Shown here in pieces: positions 22,397 through 22,564 of a stretch of DNA of 22,564 nucleotides. The number at the start of each line of letters is the position of its first letter. Positions within the stretch are counted from its first letter, which is position 1. Position numbers and translations under genes: made by a program. The notes below the pieces were generated by a model. It was not told where the DNA came from and searched no databases. It worked only from the letters and a program-made list of their open reading frames with translations. The stretch is from JBICIG01 sp043101605 (GTDB lineage: Bacteria; Planctomycetota; Phycisphaerae; Phycisphaerales; UBA1924): contig JBICIG010000080.1 in assembly GCA_043101605.1 (NCBI GenBank), positions 1-22,564 of the forward strand, read 5' to 3'.

Positions 22397-22564
22397 ATGG
22401 CGATCGCAGTCGATCCGAAGCTCATCCGTTCCGTCGAAGCCGCCGAGGCGCTGTGCGAGCTGCCCGCGGTTCCCACCCGCTGCTGGCCCGACGACGCGTC
22501 GGCGTGCCGGTCGCGGGTCCACCCGGCCGGGCTGTGCGCCACGGCCCTCCACCAACACGAGGGG
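22397..22564 (+). CDS. N-terminal part of an unidentified protein (3' truncated)
   Basis: An ATG at 22397 with AGGAG 7 bases upstream opens a frame of 56 codons that runs off the window. It begins MAIAVDPKLIRSVEAAEALC and contains four cysteines spaced through the visible part, with no signal peptide. The ribosome binding site and GC-rich codons make it a likely gene start. No family can be named from this fragment. Confidence 0.6.
   Translation, partial: MAIAVDPKLIRSVEAAEALCELPAVPTRCWPDDASACRSRVHPAGLCATALHQHEG

Noticed and set aside
1..22564. CRISPR arrays, insertion sequences, rRNA genes
   Set aside because: No regularly spaced repeats, transposase motifs, flanking inverted repeats or rRNA-like conserved stretches were found on reading either strand.

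Overview
The window is GC-rich chromosomal DNA, most likely from a planctomycete of the Phycisphaerae type. The main clue is three secreted proteins that each end in the same 80-residue double calcium-loop module. Its repeats begin C-x-ADLTGSSDP and CDLTGSSDP, and the last cysteine is followed by one final residue. I associate this module with the 'GC-type dockerin' anchor of Phycisphaerae (from memory, not searched). The remaining genes are ordinary bacterial housekeeping genes and use the standard genetic code.

Layout, left to right. (1) 1-2271, plus strand: the tail of an unidentified gene, a PIG-L/BshB1-like zinc deacetylase whose start follows that gene's stop directly, and the magnesium channel MgtE. 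(2) 2344-3403, minus strand: an AT-richer patch with a proteasome-like Ntn-hydrolase gene cut by one in-frame TAA, followed one base later by a 53-codon basic ORF. (3) 3453-5513, minus: a P1B-type metal ATPase with CPA in place of the usual CPC, then gpsA on the plus strand. (4) 6995-15103: the surface-protein cluster. It holds an AT-richer cysteine-containing secreted protein, a methionine/histidine-rich lipoprotein on the minus strand, a choice-of-anchor-B protein, and a trypsin-like protease joined to a beta-propeller. The three plus-strand proteins carry the dockerin module. (5) 15263-17047, plus: a PhnP/RNase Z-like metallo-beta-lactamase hydrolase and a solitary atpG. (6) 17166-21993, minus: a eukaryotic-type UDP-galactopyranose mutase, an unknown protein, RsmD, and an M16-peptidase-like protein that overlaps rsmD by 4 bp. 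(7) 22397 to the end, plus: the start of an unidentified gene.

The main second-look items are four. The Ntn-hydrolase gene is interrupted one codon before its probable catalytic lysine. The three anchor modules have identical length and identical cysteine spacing on unrelated passengers. Several genes have a -10-like hexamer 6-8 nt before the start codon and no Shine-Dalgarno, which suggests leaderless mRNAs. The UDP-galactopyranose mutase looks fungal in type. I found no CRISPR array, rRNA, convincing tRNA or insertion sequence.
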